Shown: one piece after another, positions 5,881 through 7,103 of the stretch
Layout: each line of letters opens with the position of its first letter
How positions within the stretch are numbered: the first letter of the stretch is position 1
Assembly (NCBI GenBank): GCA_019236545.1
Contig: JAFAIV010000130.1
Span: 1 to 7,103, forward strand
Length of the DNA stretch: 7,103 nt
Reading direction: 5' to 3'
Origin: Actinomycetota bacterium
Lineage (GTDB): Bacteria; Actinomycetota; Thermoleophilia; Gaiellales; Gaiellaceae
Made by a program: the position numbers and the translations under genes
The notes under the pieces: model-generated
Told to the model about the DNA's origin: nothing
The model's database searches: none
The model's input: only the letters and a program-made list of their open reading frames with translations

Positions 5881-6836
5881 CGCCGGCTGCGGACGAGGAC
5901 GAACCCGAGCGGGACGATCGCGGCGAGGATCGCCTCCGGGGCGAGCGGCAGGAGCTCCGACTCCGTCCGCGGCGCCGCGGACGGGCCCGAACCGAGCCAG
6001 CGCTCGATGATCGCAGGCGCCTTCCCGACGTCCTGAGCCGACAGCACCGGGATCCCGGCGGCGCGGAGCGAGGCCATCGTCTGGTCGCTCGTGGGGTCGG
6101 GCCGGTAGCCCTCGTCCCGGCCGTGCTTGTCGTAGACGCGGTCGCCGGGGCTCCACAGCCGCACGACGAGCGCGTGCACGTGCGCCGCGCGAAGCTGGTA
6201 CGCGAGGTTCGAGGCGCTGAGCGGCTGCGTCTCGCCGTCTGTGAAGACGACGGCGACGCGGCGCCGGGACGACGGCGAGTAGAAGCCGCTGTTGGCGAGC
6301 CCGTCGAGCGCGATCATCGAGGTCGCGTTCCGCTCGCGGTAGCCCGGCGCGGGACGCTGGACGCCGATCGACTGCTGCACCACCGAGGCGACCAGGCCAC
6401 GGTCGCCGGTCGGGAAGAGGCCGATGACCGCGCGGTCGGAGAACGTCGCCACGCCCCACGGCACCTGCGGGACCTCGTCGCGCACGCGCAGCGCGAGCGC
6501 GCGGGCGCGGTCGAAGCGGGTCGGCCCTCCTCGCTGCTGCTCGGCGAGCATCGAGCGCGTCACGTCGAAGACCGCGTAGGCCTCCGCGTCCGTCCGGAGG
6601 GCGGCGCCGCGGCTGCGGGAGAGGGCGGGCTGCGCGGCGGCGAGGCCGAGGAGCGCGACGCCGCACGCTCCCGCGATCGCGGTGCCGAGCGCGTGCCGGC
6701 CCGGCGTGCCGAGGCCGAGCGCCCGCCGCAGGCCGAGGAGGCGCCGCTCGCGGAGCATCGCCGCCGTGAGCGGGAGGACCGCCGCGAGCGCGATGAGCGC
6801 CCCGGGCGGGGAGAGGAAGACGGGCGCCGCTACCAC
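5877..6836 (-). CDS. Membrane-anchored von Willebrand factor A domain protein (BatA/BatB-like)
   Basis: 319 residues. Two N-terminal hydrophobic segments (about 12-28 and 49-69) with an Arg-rich loop between them, a VWA domain (about 86-285), and a C-terminal hydrophobic segment (about 302-315) ending VRSRR. This is the usual plan of Bat-type proteins, which hold the VWA domain at the membrane. The MIDAS metal site reads DVTRS (91-95), so the second position is Thr where Ser is usual; Thr172 in NATSMIAL and Asp200 in VVFTDGE complete it. GVATFSDRAVIGLFPTGD (128-145) matches the family's second strand and following loop. The GTG start at 6836 overlaps the end of the upstream TPR-like gene by seven bases, indicating translational coupling. 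Bat proteins are linked to stress tolerance and to MoxR ATPases; no MoxR gene is in view. Paralogue identity (BatA or BatB) is not decided. Confidence 0.87.
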   Translation of the reverse strand: MVAAPVFLSPPGALIALAAVLPLTAAMLRERRLLGLRRALGLGTPGRHALGTAIAGACGVALLGLAAAQPALSRSRGAALRTDAEAYAVFDVTRSMLAEQQRGGPTRFDRARALALRVRDEVPQVPWGVATFSDRAVIGLFPTGDRGLVASVVQQSIGVQRPAPGYRERNATSMIALDGLANSGFYSPSSRRRVAVVFTDGETQPLSASNLAYQLRAAHVHALVVRLWSPGDRVYDKHGRDEGYRPDPTSDQTMASLRAAGIPVLSAQDVGKAPAIIERWLGSGPSAAPRTESELLPLAPEAILAAIVPLGFVLVRSRR

Positions 6837-7103
6837 CCCCAGCCGGGCGCGGTGTATCCCGCCCGGGCCTTCGCGCGCTGGCGGCTCGACCGCCGCGACT
6901 GCTGACGGCTGCGGCTACCGTGCTTGTCCTGCTGGGACAGGAGCAGCTCGAGGTCCCGCTTCGCGTCCTCGTTCGCCGGGTCGGCTGCGACCGCGGCCTG
7001 GAGCGCCGCCACGGCGGCCTGCGCGTGCTGCTTCGCGCCTTGCCCGCCGAGCTGCGCCTGCTCGAGCTCGAGCTCGGCGACGAACGACGCCGCCCATGAG
7101 CGC
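6830..7103 (-). CDS. TPR-like protein upstream of the VWA gene, partial (5' end outside window)
   Basis: The frame is open from the window edge to a TAG at 6832-6830, giving about 90 C-terminal residues; the GTG at 7012 is internal. The visible part has an Ala/Glu/Gln-rich helical region (ELELEQAQLGGQGAKQHAQ) running into AALQAAVAADPANEDAKRDL, which closely resembles the last tetratricopeptide helices of BatC/BatE-type proteins (consensus like DPxNxDAxxNLE). It then changes to a low-complexity, Ser/Arg/Gln-rich basic tail and ends in YTAPGWGW. The stop codon lies within the first bases of the downstream VWA gene, so the two are an operon. A scaffold role in a Bat-like membrane assembly is inferred from context. 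Confidence 0.7.
   Translation of the reverse strand, partial: RSWAASFVAELELEQAQLGGQGAKQHAQAAVAALQAAVAADPANEDAKRDLELLLSQQDKHGSRSRQQSRRSSRQRAKARAGYTAPGWGW

Noticed and set aside
670..6680. Repeated octamer GCGATCGC (670, 1405, 2296, 4748, 6673), including a 14-base palindrome at 4746-4759
   Set aside because: All copies are inside genes and follow from favoured codons such as GCG-ATC-GC in GC-rich DNA; no regular spacing or intergenic bias, so no evidence of a dedicated repeat element.
4525..6905. Two very long overlapping frames (minus 4525-6666 and plus 4860-6905)
   Set aside because: Both are Arg/Ala/Pro-rich shadows that cross real gene boundaries and carry no domains; typical of about 70% GC DNA with few chance stops.
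7062..7077. Short CTCGAG tandem repeat
   Set aside because: It encodes alternating Glu-Leu in a helical region of the TPR-like protein; too short to count as a functional repeat.

Overview
The window is very GC-rich (about 70% by eye) and almost fully coding, with GTG as well as ATG starts and a strong preference for G or C at third codon positions. Together with the gene families present (type II citrate synthase, DUF892, a ChaB protein with a Rho_N-like tail, a VC1184-type class V aminotransferase), this suggests a high-GC actinobacterium, possibly of the Thermoleophilia (Gaiella/Solirubrobacter) type. The lineage is an inference; no rRNA or other marker is present. No tRNA, CRISPR array, insertion sequence or prophage was recognised. 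No gene-free stretch reaches 300 bases; the longest is about 112 bases.

Layout. Positions 1-366 (+) hold the C-terminal end of an MFS transporter. It converges on a PLP-dependent class V aminotransferase/cysteine-desulfurase-like gene (363-1532, -), whose start is head-to-head with an aldo/keto reductase gene (1531-2436, +). That gene in turn converges on and overlaps citrate synthase gltA (2419-3684, -). A 101-base divergent gap follows. Then come a stress-type pair, a DUF892/YciF ferritin-like protein (3786-4292, +) and a ChaB-family protein with a C-terminal Rho_N/SAP-like segment (4362-4769, +), separated by a strong GC hairpin. After 112 bases holding a long inverted repeat comes an NAD(P)-dependent epimerase/dehydratase (4882-5880, +). 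It converges on a two-gene minus-strand unit: a TPR-like protein (6830 to the window edge) translationally coupled to a membrane-anchored VWA protein of BatA/BatB type (5877-6836).

The genes do not form one pathway: gltA is central metabolism, AKR and epimerase are general redox enzymes, DUF892 and ChaB look like stress functions, and the VWA/TPR pair looks like part of a Bat-like envelope system.

The most notable signals concern gene boundaries. The aminotransferase and AKR start codons overlap in one CATG, and each has a TANNNT hexamer exactly seven bases upstream, as expected for two leaderless promoters pointing away from each other inside one another's coding sequence. All three convergent pairs overlap at their stop codons, and the only CTAG tetranucleotides I found lie at those junctions. 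I did not find a convincing wholly new defence or mobile system; the ChaB-Rho_N/DUF892 cassette and the structured leader before the epimerase are the least explained parts.
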